A stretch of 64,000 nucleotides of DNA, from positions 93,855,221 through 93,919,220 of the forward strand of contig OY757021.1 in the NCBI GenBank assembly GCA_963580285.1. The letters are read 5' to 3'. Under the pieces are notes generated by a model. The model worked only from the letters and a program-made list of their open reading frames with translations. It did not search any database and was not told the DNA's origin. This stretch comes from Lucinisca nassula (Eukaryota; Mollusca; Bivalvia; Lucinida; Lucinidae). The first letter of the stretch is position 1. Each line of letters opens with the position of its first letter. A program made the position numbers and the translations under genes. Below, piece after piece: positions 63,861 through 64,000 of this stretch.

Positions 63861-64000
63861 TGAAGGCAGATAAGGAATTGTTAATGGATACTTCATTTGT
63901 CACAATAACAGAGATTATGTTGTTTCTAATAAGGCATGTTAAATAAAGCTTCTTCATTTTGTGGGTAACTGTGTGAATCACTTGTGTCTTTTTATTTTGG
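63861..64000. other. Right edge, nothing recognised
   Basis: AT-rich sequence without motif or terminus; it may continue an element beyond the window. Confidence 0.35.

Overview
This window is nuclear DNA from an animal, most likely a bivalve mollusc. The grounds are a spliced gene with long introns, abundant SINEs with tRNA-like heads, TA- and TTAA-flanked miniature transposons, and many rolling-circle-type elements that carry internal arrays of roughly 145-185 bp monomers, a style well known from clams and oysters (pearl/CvA-type elements). Nothing looks bacterial or viral. The species cannot be named from the sequence alone.

One host gene runs along most of the window on the minus strand. 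I reconstructed seven exons with matching splice phases (43236-43019, 33289-33203, 29130-29031, 27196-27118, 22153-22077, 6271-6134, 165-46) and one likely further upstream exon (48425-48354). In order they encode a Cys/Lys-rich juxtamembrane stretch, a kinase-interaction motif (LLERRGS...SLKINL) and the first half of a tyrosine phosphatase domain (EFWEIPMN, KNRYRT, YINANFIR, FIATQGP, DFWHMVW, YTIRNLVLK). This is the PTPRR/PTPN5/PTPN7 class that dephosphorylates ERK/p38 MAP kinases. The WPD and HCSAGIGRTG exons must lie beyond the left edge. The seven exons sum to 819 bp, exactly 273 codons.

Almost everything else is transposon-derived and sits in the introns of that gene. The main classes are: (1) 'ACAAGAG' elements, probably non-autonomous Helentron/Helitron-like, with tandem arrays, GGACGGACG-rich 3' segments and a family-specific inverted repeat near both ends (3131-6067, 7026-7979, 10217-18710 with three-level nesting, 22561-24320, 38640-42481, 43371-46706, 48593-55217, 56825-58580, 61975-63860); (2) TTAA-flanked, piggyBac-like palindromic MITEs in four subfamilies; (3) TA-flanked pogo/mariner-like elements, including a 7.5 kb element (48488-55993) that carries a HIRAN-like ORF; (4) at least six SINE families, several with clear target-site duplications; (5) a 5'-truncated LINE (35170-36568) whose reverse transcriptase has a PHD-like zinc finger in its C-terminal part, plus a second fragment of the same family at 59637-59772; (6) several foldback families with no recognisable coding source.

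The most unusual features are a palindromic core shared by MITEs with different target sites (TTAA and TA), a tRNA-less SINE family bounded by long target duplications, three TA elements with different termini but a shared interior, dimeric higher-order satellite organisation at 39.5-41.4 kb, and the HIRAN-bearing 7.5 kb element. Many short ORFs inside the arrays are by-products of repeat sequence.
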